Origin: Mannheimia glucosida
Lineage (GTDB): Bacteria; Pseudomonadota; Gammaproteobacteria; Enterobacterales; Pasteurellaceae
Assembly (NCBI RefSeq): GCF_046267875.1
Contig: NZ_CP176502.1
Coordinates: 868,001 to 932,000, forward strand
Reading direction: 5' to 3'
Length of the DNA: 64,000 bases
Part shown: positions 33,542 through 42,698 of the stretch, piece by piece
Numbering within the stretch: the stretch's first letter is position 1
Layout: every line of letters starts with the position of its first letter
The notes under the pieces: generated by a model
What the model was told of the DNA's origin: nothing
Databases searched by the model: none
The model's input: only the letters and a program-made list of their open reading frames with translations
Made by a program: the position numbers and the translations under genes

Positions 33542-34273
33542 ATGAACGTTAATTTTTACGTTACCTGCATTGCAGATGTGATGAAAGCCGGGGTAGCAAA
33601 AAATACTGTGCTTTTATTGGAAAAATTAGGTTGTAAAATCACTTTCTTAGAAAAACAAGGTTGCTGTGGACAACCTGCGATAAACAGTGGTTATACCAAG
33701 CAAGCTTTAGCAGGTATGAAAAACTTGGTTGAAACCTTTGAAGCTAATGATTTCCCGATTGTTGCCCCGGCAGGTTCTTGTGTGTATGCCATTAAAACCT
33801 ACCCAGAGCATTTTGAACGCTTTGGCGAAAAAGAATGGGTGGAACGTGCGAAGAAAGTGGCTGAGCGTTTCTATGACTTAACCGATTTTATTGTGAATAA
33901 ACTAGGCGTGAAAGATGTTGGGGCTTATTTACCGGGCAAAGCGGTTTATCACCCCTCTTGTAGCTTGTTCCGTAAGCTGGGGATTAAAGAAGAGCCTATT
34001 ACCTTATTACAACACGTCAAAGGGTTAGAGTTATTACCAATCAAAAACCAAGAAACTTGCTGTGGTTTTGGTGGTACATTCTCGGTCAAAATGGCGGAAA
34101 TTTCCGGTGAAATGGTAAAAGAGAAAGTCGCGAATATAGATTCTGATGAACCGGATTATTTAATCGGGGCTGATGTGAGTTGCTTAATGAACATTGGTGG
34201 TCGTTTAAGCCGTGAAGGCAAGCCAATCAAAGTGATGCACATTGCTGAAGTGTTAATGCAGGGAGGAAAATAA
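33542..34273 (+). CDS. lutA: LutA, lactate utilization CCG-domain protein
   Basis: 243 residues from ATG 33542, with GGGGG close upstream; a longer frame from 33437 has no ribosome site and is not used. Two CCG motifs mark the cysteine-rich domain: GCCGQPAINSG (Cys41-Cys42) and TCCGFGGTFS, as in GlpC and heterodisulfide reductase. With LutB and LutC it oxidises L-lactate to pyruvate using Fe-S electron transfer (B. subtilis LutABC, E. coli YkgEFG). Soluble or membrane-associated in the cytoplasm. lutB starts after one base. Confidence 0.92.
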   Translation: MNVNFYVTCIADVMKAGVAKNTVLLLEKLGCKITFLEKQGCCGQPAINSGYTKQALAGMKNLVETFEANDFPIVAPAGSCVYAIKTYPEHFERFGEKEWVERAKKVAERFYDLTDFIVNKLGVKDVGAYLPGKAVYHPSCSLFRKLGIKEEPITLLQHVKGLELLPIKNQETCCGFGGTFSVKMAEISGEMVKEKVANIDSDEPDYLIGADVSCLMNIGGRLSREGKPIKVMHIAEVLMQGGK

Positions 34274-34274
34274 G

Positions 34275-35684
34275 ATGTCTTATTTACAAACTAACACCCT
34301 GCCATTTAAACAACGTGTTGAGCAGCAAGTTAACAACGAGATTGTGCGTAAAGCCTTAGTTAAGGCTCAAGAAACCATTGGGGCAAACCGTCAGCGTATG
34401 GTGGATGAGCTGGGTAACTGGGAAGAGTGGCGTGATGATGCGAAAGCCATTCGTAACCACGTTTTAGCTAATTTAGACGCTTATCTCTACCAATTAAGCG
34501 AAAAAGTGACCCAAAACGGCGGACACGTTTTCTTTGCCGAGACTGCCGAAGAAGCCACCGATTATATCAAAAAAGTGGCAAAGGCTAAAAATGCGAAGAA
34601 AATTGTGAAATCGAAGTCGATGGTGACCGAAGAGATTGGGATGAACCACGTGTTAGAAGCGGAAGGCATTAAAGTGGTTGAAACCGATTTGGGCGAATAT
34701 TTATTGCAAATTGTGGGCGATAAGCCTTCTCATATTGTTGTACCTGCAATCCATAAAGACCGCCACAGAATCCGCCAAGAAATGCACGATGTGCTAGGCT
34801 ATCAAGGTTCGGAAACCCCGGAAGAGATGACTGCATTCGTCCGCCAAAAAATCCGTGAAGATTTTTTAGAGGCAGATATCGGTATTTCAGGCTGTAACTT
34901 TGCGGTACCAGAAACCGGTTCGGTTTGTTTGGTTACCAACGAAGGCAACCTGCGTATGGCAACAACCGTGCCGAAAACGCATATTGCGGTAATGGGTATG
35001 GAACGTATCGCTCCAACCTTTAAAGAGGTTGATGTCTTGATCACAATGTTGGCTCGCAGTGCAGTAGGGGCAAAACTTACTGCTTACAACACTTGGCTGA
35101 CAGGCCCTCGTCTTGAAGGCGAAACCGATGGACCGGAAGAGTTCCACTTGGTCATTGTCGATAACGGCCGCTCTAAAATCTTAGAAAGCGAATTCCAAGA
35201 AGTGTTGCGTTGTATTCGTTGTGGTGCTTGCTTGAACACTTGCCCGGCGTATCGCCAAATTGGTGGTCACGGCTACGGTTCAATTTATCCGGGTCCGATT
35301 GGTTCGGTGATTTCGCCATTACTCGGTGGCTATGAAGAGTTTAAAGAACTGCCATATGCTTGTTCACTTTGTACAGCTTGTAACAGCGTTTGTCCGGTGA
35401 AAATTCCATTGGCACAGCTTATCTTAAAACACCGTGAGAAAATTGCCGATGCAGGCTTAACGCCAATGGCAGAACGCCTTTCTATTTTCGGCTTTAACTT
35501 TGCAAACTCACACCCAACCCTTTGGAAAGTCGGAGTGAAAGTGGGGGCGAAAGTGGCAAGCAAATTGATTAAAAACGGCAAAGCACCGGTGAATTTTGGG
35601 GCGTTAGGCGAGTGGATGAAAGCCCGTGATTTACCGACTGCCGAAGGCGAAAGTTTCCGTGAATGGTTTAATAACAGAGGATAA
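34275..35684 (+). CDS. lutB: LutB, lactate utilization iron-sulfur protein
   Basis: 469 residues. The N-terminal two thirds is the LUD domain with NEGNLRMATTVP and GMERIAPT; near 315 and 365 come two ferredoxin-type clusters, CIRCGACLNTCP and CSLCTACNSVCP, which should hold two [4Fe-4S]. The final part matches YkgF. It carries electrons from lactate with LutA and LutC. GGAGG just before the lutA stop is its ribosome site, so the three proteins are made from one message. Confidence 0.94.
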   Translation: MSYLQTNTLPFKQRVEQQVNNEIVRKALVKAQETIGANRQRMVDELGNWEEWRDDAKAIRNHVLANLDAYLYQLSEKVTQNGGHVFFAETAEEATDYIKKVAKAKNAKKIVKSKSMVTEEIGMNHVLEAEGIKVVETDLGEYLLQIVGDKPSHIVVPAIHKDRHRIRQEMHDVLGYQGSETPEEMTAFVRQKIREDFLEADIGISGCNFAVPETGSVCLVTNEGNLRMATTVPKTHIAVMGMERIAPTFKEVDVLITMLARSAVGAKLTAYNTWLTGPRLEGETDGPEEFHLVIVDNGRSKILESEFQEVLRCIRCGACLNTCPAYRQIGGHGYGSIYPGPIGSVISPLLGGYEEFKELPYACSLCTACNSVCPVKIPLAQLILKHREKIADAGLTPMAERLSIFGFNFANSHPTLWKVGVKVGAKVASKLIKNGKAPVNFGALGEWMKARDLPTAEGESFREWFNNRG

Positions 35685-35688
35685 GAAA

Positions 35689-36390
35689 ATGGATTTACAA
35701 AATCGTGAAAATTTCTTAAATAAATTGGCACAGCGTATGGGCAGACCACGCCAAAATGTGCCTGAGCCAATGCCTGTGTTGGAAAACAACCACGCGATTA
35801 CCCGTTTAACCGATCGCTCTCAACCACAACTTTGCCAAGAGTTTATTGACTTTGCCCGTGTGATGATGGCAGATGTAGTAGAGGCAAAAGAGGCGGATTT
35901 ACCACAAGCCATTATTGATATTTGTGAAAAATATGGCGGGGCGAGTGTGATCGTGAATAACGATCAACGCCTAAAAGATCTTGGGATTACCGCAGCTATT
36001 CAAGCAAAATACCAAGACAGCTATGTGTGGGATTTCAACCAAGCTGAAACTAACTTTGAAAAAGCCAGAAATGCTAACATCGGTGTGGTTTACGGCGAAT
36101 ATGGCTTGGCAGAGTCTGGTGGTATTGTGCTGTTTTCCGATAAAGAATTTGGGCGTTCAGTGAGCTTACTGCCTGAAAAATCGGTGGTGGTGTTACGCAA
36201 AAGTACAGTGTTACCTCGTGTGGCACAGCTTGCACAAATTCTGCACGAAAAAGCCCAACAAGGTGAAAGAATGCCATCTTGTGTGAATATCATCTCAGGT
36301 CCATCGGCGACTGCAGATATTGAGTTGATCAAAGTAGTTGGCGTTCACGGACCGGTAAATAAAATTTACTTGGTAATTGACGATCTCTAA
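35689..36390 (+). CDS. lutC: LutC, lactate utilization LUD-domain protein
   Basis: 233 residues from ATG 35689, with AGAGG ahead; the upstream extension (35626) overlaps lutB and is rejected. It consists of a LUD domain (E. coli YkgG type) with YGLAESGGIVLF, VLPRVAQL and ISGPSATADIE. It completes the three-protein lactate oxidase. A uptake-pair hairpin follows. The trio replaces LldD type enzymes in many host-associated species that live on lactate. Confidence 0.92.
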   Translation: MDLQNRENFLNKLAQRMGRPRQNVPEPMPVLENNHAITRLTDRSQPQLCQEFIDFARVMMADVVEAKEADLPQAIIDICEKYGGASVIVNNDQRLKDLGITAAIQAKYQDSYVWDFNQAETNFEKARNANIGVVYGEYGLAESGGIVLFSDKEFGRSVSLLPEKSVVVLRKSTVLPRVAQLAQILHEKAQQGERMPSCVNIISGPSATADIELIKVVGVHGPVNKIYLVIDDL

Positions 36391-36407
36391 TTGCAAAAAA
36401 TCCACTG

Positions 36408-36452
36408 AAAGTAACCGCTTGTAGATAGAAATTTACAAGCGGTTATATTTTT
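36408..36452 (+). terminator. Uptake-sequence-pair terminator of lutC
   Basis: TAACCGCTTGTA (36412-36423) is perfectly complementary to TACAAGCGGTTA (36434-36445), followed by TATTTTTG. Confidence 0.85.
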
Positions 36453-36467
36453 GTAGAGATTTACAAA

Positions 36468-38768
36468 TTAAAAACTGATATTCATTCCAAGCATTGCATT
36501 TCTACCCATTTGTGGAATATGTGGTAGATATGAGGCATGTTGGTACATTTTCTGATTAAGCAAGTTATCCACTTTAAGGAATACTTGGTATTCTGTTTGA
36601 TTAAAATGATTACTATAGGTTACGCCAAGGTTTACTTGATGATGGCCAGGGGTAACTTGTTCGTATTTCGAGACTTTTTTCTGAGCAAAGACTCGGTAAT
36701 ATTCTAACATTCCAGACCAGTTTAGGTTGAAGTCAGCATTAAATCTTGCTCCTAAACGTAGTGGTGGAACCCGAGGTGCTGAAATGTCTGGCTGAGAAGC
36801 CCATTTGTCAACTTCACCTGTCCAAATGTTGTAACTCATTGCAATATCAGGTAAATTGACTAACTTTCCACGCACATAGTCCCCGAATACGGCTAAGCGA
36901 TAATTTGGTGTAAATAGATAACCAATTTCGCCTTCTGCCCCACTAAAGCGAGCTTCGCCTTGATAATATCTATTCACTTTTAGGTTATATTCATCGGTAA
37001 AAGATTTAGGTCCACGATTATCATTAAGGGTTAATGGGTAAATATAGTTGCCATAACGGGTATGGTATAGATTTAATTTATAATCCCATTTGTCGCCAAC
37101 ATAAGCTAACGCTAGCTCTATTTGGTTAGAACGCTCTTTTTTTAGATTTTTATTGCCAGCCTCAAATGCATTTAAAGCAATGTGTTTACCATGAGCATAG
37201 AGTTCCTGAGCATTAGGTAAACGTTCTTGATGTGCAGCATTTAATGTTAACTTATGGTTTGGTGCGAAATACCAATGGGTTGCAAAGCTATAAGAATAAC
37301 CTTTATCTTTATGTGGATCTAAGTTTGGCATAGGTGTATTAAAGCCTAGCCAGCGATCAATTAATTTCACATCATAATCCATTGCTATTTTTTGACGTTC
37401 TGCCCGCCCACTTAACTCAAAGGTAAAGTCACCTAAATTAAGGCGTTCAATCGCAAAGAGACTCCATAATTTTGTTTTTGGATTATTGAGTAAAGGCTGT
37501 TTATTAAATACTTTTGCAGCTCGTGAAGCTTCAAGTGCAAGTGCTGAGGTAGATTGGTTGGTGTATTGCAGACCAATAGCTCCTTTTAGCCCTTTCCACT
37601 CTTTGTGAACCAATTCGAAACGTAGATTTTTTCCTTTGTTCTTGAAGTAATTTTCAACTCTTTTTCCATCTTTTTCATCATGATAGTAATCTACATAGTT
37701 AGCTGATATTTTGGCTTCTTCAAAACCAGGAAGTGGATTTTGCAAACTTCCATCAATATCATACCGCTTGGAGTGCATATCAATCCAAGGTTTGCCGTGC
37801 TCGTGAGTATCTTGTCCATAATGTGAGCCACCCGGAATATGAGTATGCAGTAAACGGATACCAGGGTTGTTATAGTCAATATCTCCTTCTTCTGCAAGGT
37901 GCGGGTAAAAACGTAAATAACCTTTTGCAAACATAACGGCTTGGCGAATAATACTAATAGTATAGTGATCGTATTTGTGTGTGTGACCAATTAATCCATA
38001 TTTATCACGGCGATCAGTGTAAGCAATACCAAGATGTCCTCGCTCTCCAATCCAAGAAAGACCTACTGTGCCGGTTTGTGATTGTACATCGCTATCCGGC
38101 ACACGGTGGTAAGGTTTGCCTTCAATCGTAAAGTGCGGAGCATAGTATTCGGAAGCTTTGTTATACATTCCCTGTACGCGTAAGGCTAAATGATTTCCAA
38201 GGGCAAAGGTTGAGCCTGCATAGGTTAAACGCTCTTTACTGGCTGAGCCAAAACGCATACCAAACTGCCCCTCATAGCCTTTTTCGGGAATGGCGGTTGG
38301 AATTTTATTGTCTACTACATTAATTACACCTGCCGTATTACCTGCACTATAAAGTAGAGTGGTTGGACCACGTAAAATTTCAATACGTTTAGCAAGTAGC
38401 GCATCTACGGTCACAGCATGATCAGGAGACATTCCCGACATATCTAAGTTTTCGCCATTATTTTGTAAGATTTTTGCACGCTTACTCTCTTGCCCACGAA
38501 TAATTGGCGTACTTGCACCGCCACCGAACTGGCTTGAATGAATGCCTAATTCACCGGATAAAGCGTTACCTAATGTAATACTACCTTGTTTTAATTTTTT
38601 TTCATCAACAACAGATTCATTGCTATTTAGTTCACCACCTAGTAATTTCCCTTTGGTTGAAGGCGTATTTCCATCAACAGTAATAGTCTCTAAAGAGATT
38701 TCATTAGCGTAGCCTACTCCACTAATGGCAAGGAGAATTGATACAGTGAGATAATTTTTCTTTAACAC
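36468..38768 (-). CDS. znuD: TonB-dependent receptor, ZnuD-like
   Basis: 766 residues from GTG 38768, which has AAGGA eight bases ahead; longer starts give no signal peptide at the N-terminus. Signal about 1-20 (ending VGYA), plug domain about 35-150 with IIRGQESKRAKILQNNG and GPTTLLYSAGNTAGVINVVDNK, then a 22-stranded barrel ending in a C-terminal Phe. Histidine-rich loops (GHTHKYDH, and the run from about 290 with HTHIPGGSHYGQDTHEHGK) resemble ZnuD of Neisseria, a zinc and haem importer of the outer membrane. The role in zinc uptake is inferred from these loops. An antigen-class surface protein. A strong Zur box was not found upstream. Confidence 0.82.
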   Translation of the reverse strand: MLKKNYLTVSILLAISGVGYANEISLETITVDGNTPSTKGKLLGGELNSNESVVDEKKLKQGSITLGNALSGELGIHSSQFGGGASTPIIRGQESKRAKILQNNGENLDMSGMSPDHAVTVDALLAKRIEILRGPTTLLYSAGNTAGVINVVDNKIPTAIPEKGYEGQFGMRFGSASKERLTYAGSTFALGNHLALRVQGMYNKASEYYAPHFTIEGKPYHRVPDSDVQSQTGTVGLSWIGERGHLGIAYTDRRDKYGLIGHTHKYDHYTISIIRQAVMFAKGYLRFYPHLAEEGDIDYNNPGIRLLHTHIPGGSHYGQDTHEHGKPWIDMHSKRYDIDGSLQNPLPGFEEAKISANYVDYYHDEKDGKRVENYFKNKGKNLRFELVHKEWKGLKGAIGLQYTNQSTSALALEASRAAKVFNKQPLLNNPKTKLWSLFAIERLNLGDFTFELSGRAERQKIAMDYDVKLIDRWLGFNTPMPNLDPHKDKGYSYSFATHWYFAPNHKLTLNAAHQERLPNAQELYAHGKHIALNAFEAGNKNLKKERSNQIELALAYVGDKWDYKLNLYHTRYGNYIYPLTLNDNRGPKSFTDEYNLKVNRYYQGEARFSGAEGEIGYLFTPNYRLAVFGDYVRGKLVNLPDIAMSYNIWTGEVDKWASQPDISAPRVPPLRLGARFNADFNLNWSGMLEYYRVFAQKKVSKYEQVTPGHHQVNLGVTYSNHFNQTEYQVFLKVDNLLNQKMYQHASYLPHIPQMGRNAMLGMNISF

Positions 38769-38904
38769 GTTTAGAGTCCTTCTAGAATAAATAGCCATAA
38801 AAAAATAATGGCAATGAAATTTACAGATATTTTGTAAGAAGTGCAATATTTCCATAAAAAAATAATTGTTATTTTATGATTGAGTGTATTTTGAAAAGGG
38901 AAAT

Positions 38905-38960
38905 AAAAAAATCTACACTGAATCAGAACGGTTATTCTGTTTTGTCAGATGTAGATTTTA
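38905..38960 (-). terminator. Intrinsic terminator of rph
   Basis: Read on the minus strand, AAATCTACA and TGTAGATTT plus a TCTGA/TCAG extension pair around a loop of about 20 bases, and a run of T follows toward 38905. Confidence 0.7.
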
Positions 38961-38990
38961 TTTAAAAAGAAAATCAAAAAGAGAAGTGAA

Positions 38991-39707
38991 TTATTCAGCT
39001 AACGCTTTACGTTGAGCTTCAACTAGCTGGCTAATGCCTTGCTTCGCTAAATCTAGCAATGTCAGTAATTCTTCGTGCGAGAACGGTTCGCCTTCTGCCG
39101 TGCCTTGTACTTCCACTAAACGACCATCTTCGACCATCACCACGTTCATATCAGTTTCAGCGTTGGAATCTTCCACATATTCTAAATCGCACACGGCTTC
39201 GCCTGATACAATACCGACAGAAATTGCCGCTACTAAACCTTTCATTGGGTTATTTTTCAGTGTTCCATCAGCCACTAATTTATTCATTGCATCGTACAAT
39301 GCTACGCACGCACCGGTAATTGAGGCGGTACGAGTGCCGCCATCGGCTTGAATAACATCACAATCTACGGTAACGGTACGTTCGCCTAAGGCTTTTAAAT
39401 CCACCACCGCACGCAGAGAACGGGCAATCAAGCGTTGGATTTCCATTGTGCGTCCGCCTTGTTTACCTTTTGCCGCTTCACGCTGAGTGCGAGAGTGGGT
39501 AGCTCGTGGCAACATTCCATATTCTGCTGTTACCCAACCTTGTTGCTGACCTTTTAAAAAACGTGGTACGCTTTCTTCTACCGTAGCGTTACACAATACT
39601 TTGGTTTCGCCAAACTCAATTAACACCGAGCCTTCGGCATAGCGGGTGTAATTACGGGTAATTTTAATTTCTCTAACTTGGTTGTTTGCTCGATTATTTG
39701 GACGCAT
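38991..39707 (-). CDS. rph: Ribonuclease PH
   Basis: 238 residues, full length as in E. coli strains with an intact gene. RNase PH motifs: MRPNNRANNQVREIKI, RTMEIQRLIARSLRAV, DCDVIQADGGTRTASITGA, and SCH-like DLEYVEDSNAETDMNVVM. It trims the 3' ends of tRNA precursors with phosphate. It is followed on the other side by a divergent yicC, the arrangement seen in E. coli, where rph and yicC are divergent too. Start MRPNNR is the family norm. Confidence 0.96.
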   Translation of the reverse strand: MRPNNRANNQVREIKITRNYTRYAEGSVLIEFGETKVLCNATVEESVPRFLKGQQQGWVTAEYGMLPRATHSRTQREAAKGKQGGRTMEIQRLIARSLRAVVDLKALGERTVTVDCDVIQADGGTRTASITGACVALYDAMNKLVADGTLKNNPMKGLVAAISVGIVSGEAVCDLEYVEDSNAETDMNVVMVEDGRLVEVQGTAEGEPFSHEELLTLLDLAKQGISQLVEAQRKALAE

Positions 39708-39792
39708 TTTCTTTTCCTTTTGCTAAAATTTTTACCATTTTAGCAAAGAACACAGTAAAATGTGATTTTTCTTTAGCAAAGAATTTACATAG

Positions 39793-39957
39793 CCCTCGCC
39801 CCTTGTGGGAGAGGGACGGATTTTTCTTCGTTCAGAAGAAAAATCAGGGAGAGGGGGAAGCGGTTATTTTTATCTCAAATTTTACAAATTCCCCCTCTCT
39901 CTGAAAAATATTTCTGAACGAAATATTTTTCGGTCTCTCTCCCTCAAGGGGAGAGAG
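39793..39957. repeat. Composite palindromic intergenic repeat, copy C
   Basis: Outer arms gccccttgtgggagaggg and the complement cctcaaggggagagag; first inner hairpin GATTTTTCTTC with loop GTTCA and perfect return GAAGAAAAATC (39819-39845); second inner hairpin GAAAAATATTT around CTGAACG. Central gggaagcggttatt. Sits between rph and yicC and holds no gene. Confidence 0.78.
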
Positions 39958-39986
39958 CTTTACTTATAAAAATATAAGGAATACCA

Positions 39987-40850
39987 ATGATTTATAGTAT
40001 GACAGCATTTGCCCATTTAGAAATGAAAAAAGAGTGGGGCAATGCGGTGTGGGAAATCCGCTCGGTGAATCAACGCTTTTTAGAAACCTATTTTCGTTTG
40101 CCGGAGCAGTTTCGCAACCTAGAAATGACCTTGCGTGAACGTTTACGTTCTGCACTAACAAGAGGCAAAGTAGAGTGTAGCTTACGCATTGATTTAAGCA
40201 AGACCCAAAACAGTGAAATTGCGTTAAATAAAGAATACGCCACGCAGGTGGTGCAATCACTAAAATGGTTAAAAGAAACCGCAAATGAAGGCGAGATCAA
40301 CCTTGTGGATGTGCTACGTTTCCCGGGTGTGGTGGATAATGAAAGCCAAGATTTAGACCAAATTGCCCAAGATTTATTAGCCGGCTTTGAGCAAATTCTG
40401 GCAGATTTTATCGCAATGCGAGCTAGAGAGGGCGAGAACGTGCAAGCCCTGATCTTGCAACGTTTAGAGGCAATTTCAGTTGAGGCCGCAAAAGTGCAAG
40501 CCCAAATGCCGGAAATTCTGCAATGGCAGAAAGATCGTTTACAACAACGGTTTGATGAGCTGAATGTACAGCTTGATCCACAACGCTTAGAACAAGAAAT
40601 GGTGTTACTTGCCCAACGTGTTGATGTGGCGGAGGAATTAGACCGCTTGCAATTACACGTGAAAGAAACCACTAATATCCTGAAAAAAGGCGGTGCGGTT
40701 GGGCGTAAACTGGATTTTATGATGCAAGAACTAAACCGTGAATCCAACACGCTCGCTTCAAAATCGATTAATGCGGACGTGACCAATTCGGCGGTGGAGC
40801 TGAAAGTGTTGATCGAACAGATGCGTGAACAAATTCAGAATTTAGAATAG
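39987..40850 (+). CDS. yicC: YicC, endoribonuclease
   Basis: 287 residues: YicC_N (about 1-155) with MIYSMTAFA and VNQRFLETYFRLPE, then the DUF1732 C-terminal domain (about 200-287) with RLQLHVKETTNILKKGGAVGRKLDFMMQELNRESNT, which carries conserved residues. E. coli YicC has been shown to be an endonuclease that affects small RNAs such as RyhB; if the sRNA candidates at 55.6 kb are real, this enzyme could act on them. ATG with AAGGAA nine bases upstream. Confidence 0.94.
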   Translation: MIYSMTAFAHLEMKKEWGNAVWEIRSVNQRFLETYFRLPEQFRNLEMTLRERLRSALTRGKVECSLRIDLSKTQNSEIALNKEYATQVVQSLKWLKETANEGEINLVDVLRFPGVVDNESQDLDQIAQDLLAGFEQILADFIAMRAREGENVQALILQRLEAISVEAAKVQAQMPEILQWQKDRLQQRFDELNVQLDPQRLEQEMVLLAQRVDVAEELDRLQLHVKETTNILKKGGAVGRKLDFMMQELNRESNTLASKSINADVTNSAVELKVLIEQMREQIQNLE

Positions 40851-40858
40851 GACAGATT

Positions 40859-41749
40859 ATGGCAATGAATTTCAAGCAAGTGAGCCAGAGCTATCCAAAT
40901 CTCTGCGTGCCGCTTTCTCAGTATTGTTTAATTGAAATCGCAGGGGTAGATGCTGAGAAATATCTTCAAGGGCAATTAACCTGCGATGTGGCAAAAATTT
41001 CGGTGGGCGAACATACGCTAACCAGCCATTGTGATCCGAAAGGCAAAATGAGTGCGTTACTGCGTTTGTATCGTGCAGAAAATGAGAAATTTATGGCGAT
41101 CATTCACCGCAGCTTATTGCCTGAAGCCCTGACGCAACTTAAAAAATATGCGGTTTTTTCAAAAGTGACCTTCACGGAATTAGACACCCCACTTTATGGT
41201 ATGGCAGGTGAAGCAGCATTTGCAAAATTAAGCGAAAATATGACCGCTTTGCGTTTAACCACAGGACAGCCTCGGGCCATTGTTTGGGGCGAAGAGCTTG
41301 AAACGACTGCCGATGAACAGCTCTGGACATTAATGGATATTCAAGACGGCATTCCTGTTCTCTTGCAACAAAACCAGTTTGAGCTGATTCCACAGGCAAC
41401 TAATTTACAGGCACTTGAATCTGCGATTTCATTCACCAAAGGTTGCTATATTGGGCAAGAAACGGTAGCGAGGGCGAAATATCGTGGAGCGAATAAACGT
41501 GCTTTATTTACCCTTGCCGGCAAAGTTGAAGGTGAAGTGAGCTTACCGGAAGTTGCTTCTGCAATTGAAATGCAACTGGGCGAAAATTGGCGGGCAACCG
41601 GCACTGTGCTGGCGAGTGCCACTGACGAAAACACCCTGTGGGTGCAAATAGTGTTGAATAAAGATATCGAACCTGAAACGAAGTTCAGAGCCAATGGCGT
41701 AGCGTTGGAAATGGTCGAGTTGCCTTATAGTTTGGCAGAAAATGAGTAA
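40859..41749 (+). CDS. ygfZ: YgfZ, folate-dependent Fe-S protein repair factor
   Basis: 296 residues of the GcvT-like fold. The K-G-C-Y-x-G-Q-E signature is seen as KGCYIGQETVARAKYRG near residue 196. YgfZ helps several [4Fe-4S] enzymes such as MiaB with tetrahydrofolate. It follows yicC after eight bases and appears co-transcribed. The start could alternatively be the second Met (MNFKQVSQ), which begins two codons later. The facing yfhL gene is a ferredoxin, an Fe-S theme that could be coincidence. Confidence 0.92.
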   Translation: MAMNFKQVSQSYPNLCVPLSQYCLIEIAGVDAEKYLQGQLTCDVAKISVGEHTLTSHCDPKGKMSALLRLYRAENEKFMAIIHRSLLPEALTQLKKYAVFSKVTFTELDTPLYGMAGEAAFAKLSENMTALRLTTGQPRAIVWGEELETTADEQLWTLMDIQDGIPVLLQQNQFELIPQATNLQALESAISFTKGCYIGQETVARAKYRGANKRALFTLAGKVEGEVSLPEVASAIEMQLGENWRATGTVLASATDENTLWVQIVLNKDIEPETKFRANGVALEMVELPYSLAENE

Positions 41750-41753
41750 AACG

Positions 41754-41782
41754 AACGGTCATCAGAGTATGACCGTTTTTTA
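41754..41782 (+). terminator. Terminator between convergent ygfZ and yfhL
   Basis: AACGGTCAT (41754-41762) and ATGACCGTT (41769-41777) pair perfectly over a six-base loop, followed by TTTT. Confidence 0.85.
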
Positions 41783-42040
41783 TATCTGATCAGGGTGATG
41801 AATCATTACAAAACGTTCCCACAACTGCTCTTCGGTTTCGATATTATCAGGATCTTTGATAATGCAGTTGGTAATCGGGCAAACTTTCTGGCAAGTTGGC
41901 TTTTCATAATGCCCGACACATTCGGTACATAACACCGGATCGATGATATAAATATCATCGCCCACCGAAATCGCCTCGTTCGGGCATTCCGGTAAGCACA
42001 TATCACAGTTGGTACATTTGTGGGTAATTAATAAAGCCAT
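41780..42040 (-). CDS. yfhL: YfhL-type ferredoxin, two [4Fe-4S]
   Basis: 86 residues with two four-cysteine motifs: CTNCDMCLPECPNEAI near the start, and the longer CTECVGHYEKPTCQKVCP in which one gap is expanded as in the Alvin ferredoxins. The C-terminal helix is VMIHHPDQI. In E. coli YfhL is a maturation or electron transfer partner of unknown client, next to the iscRSUA genes in other species; here the isc genes are not adjacent. Reads from MALLITHKC; the start has no strong ribosome site. Its terminator overlaps with that of ygfZ. Confidence 0.92.
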   Translation of the reverse strand: MALLITHKCTNCDMCLPECPNEAISVGDDIYIIDPVLCTECVGHYEKPTCQKVCPITNCIIKDPDNIETEEQLWERFVMIHHPDQI

Positions 42041-42067
42041 AGTTTGTATTGAGAAAATAAAAATTAA

Positions 42068-42113
42068 ACAAGCGGTCGATTTTGCAAAAAAATTTGCAAA
42101 TCTTACCGCTTGT
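42068..42113. repeat. Inverted uptake-sequence pair upstream of yfhL / rbs
   Basis: ACAAGCGGT (42068-42076) and ACCGCTTGT (42105-42113) with a tgcaaa/ttgcaaa inner dyad. It lies in the divergent space between yfhL and rbsD. Confidence 0.6.
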
Positions 42114-42145
42114 CACTAAATGTTGCCTATTATAAAGCAAAATAA

Positions 42146-42161
42146 TTTGAACTACTTCACA
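42146..42161. promoter_or_regulatory. CRP-like site of the rbs operon
   Basis: TTTGA-ACTACT-TCACA has one change from the CRP half-sites. Its centre is about 61 bases before the expected start of transcription near 42214, a class I position. Confidence 0.55.
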
Positions 42162-42201
42162 TTTTTGCAATTTGCTTGTTTATCCGGTTAAGAAAATTTT
42201 T

Positions 42202-42207
42202 TATGAT
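42202..42207 (+). promoter_or_regulatory. -10 box of the rbs promoter
   Basis: TATGAT, directly followed by the RbsR operator, so the start point falls inside the operator. The -35 is weak (TTGTTT at 42176), which suits a CRP-dependent promoter. Confidence 0.45.
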
Positions 42208-42209
42208 TT

Positions 42210-42227
42210 CATCGAAACGTTTCGATG
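42210..42227. promoter_or_regulatory. RbsR operator
   Basis: CATCGAAACGTTTCGATG is a perfect 18-bp palindrome with the CGAAACGTTTCG core of E. coli RbsR, a LacI-family operator. It lies 43 bases ahead of rbsD, while the regulator gene rbsR ends the same operon. Confidence 0.9.
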
Positions 42228-42269
42228 GAGTATTTTCCAGCGTGATGGAGCAAAAATAAAGGAGTTAGT

Positions 42270-42689
42270 ATGAAAAAAACGCTAAATCTGAATGCACAAC
42301 TTTCACACAGCATTGCGACACTCGGGCATACCGATAGTTTGACCGTTTGCGATGCCGGTTTGCCGATTCCAAATGCAATAGAGCGTATCGACTTGGCTTT
42401 AACCGCCGGTGTGCCGAGCTTTTTGCAAACATTTGATGTGGTCGTCAGTGAGCTGTTTGTTGAACGAGTGCTACTTGCTGAAGAAATTAAACAGAAAAAT
42501 CCGCAAGTGCTAGCGGCTCTTTTGGAGCGTTTAACCCAATTAGAACAAACCCAACAAAATAAAATTCAAATTGATTATGTGAACCACGAAATCTTTAAAG
42601 AGCAGACACATTACAGTAAAGCAGTTGTACGTTCGGGCGAATGTTCGCCGTATGCCAATATTATTTTATATTCGGGTGTACCGTTTTAA
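42270..42689 (+). CDS. rbsD: D-ribose pyranase
   Basis: 139 residues of the RbsD/FucU fold. The catalytic His20 site appears in SHSIATLGHTD, and the second half has SGECSPYANIILYSGVPF, the family C-terminal signature. It equilibrates ribopyranose with ribofuranose, giving RbsK its substrate. First gene of a canonical rbsDACBKR operon. Ribosome site AAGGAG seven bases before ATG. Confidence 0.96.
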   Translation: MKKTLNLNAQLSHSIATLGHTDSLTVCDAGLPIPNAIERIDLALTAGVPSFLQTFDVVVSELFVERVLLAEEIKQKNPQVLAALLERLTQLEQTQQNKIQIDYVNHEIFKEQTHYSKAVVRSGECSPYANIILYSGVPF

Positions 42690-42698
42690 GGTGGAATG

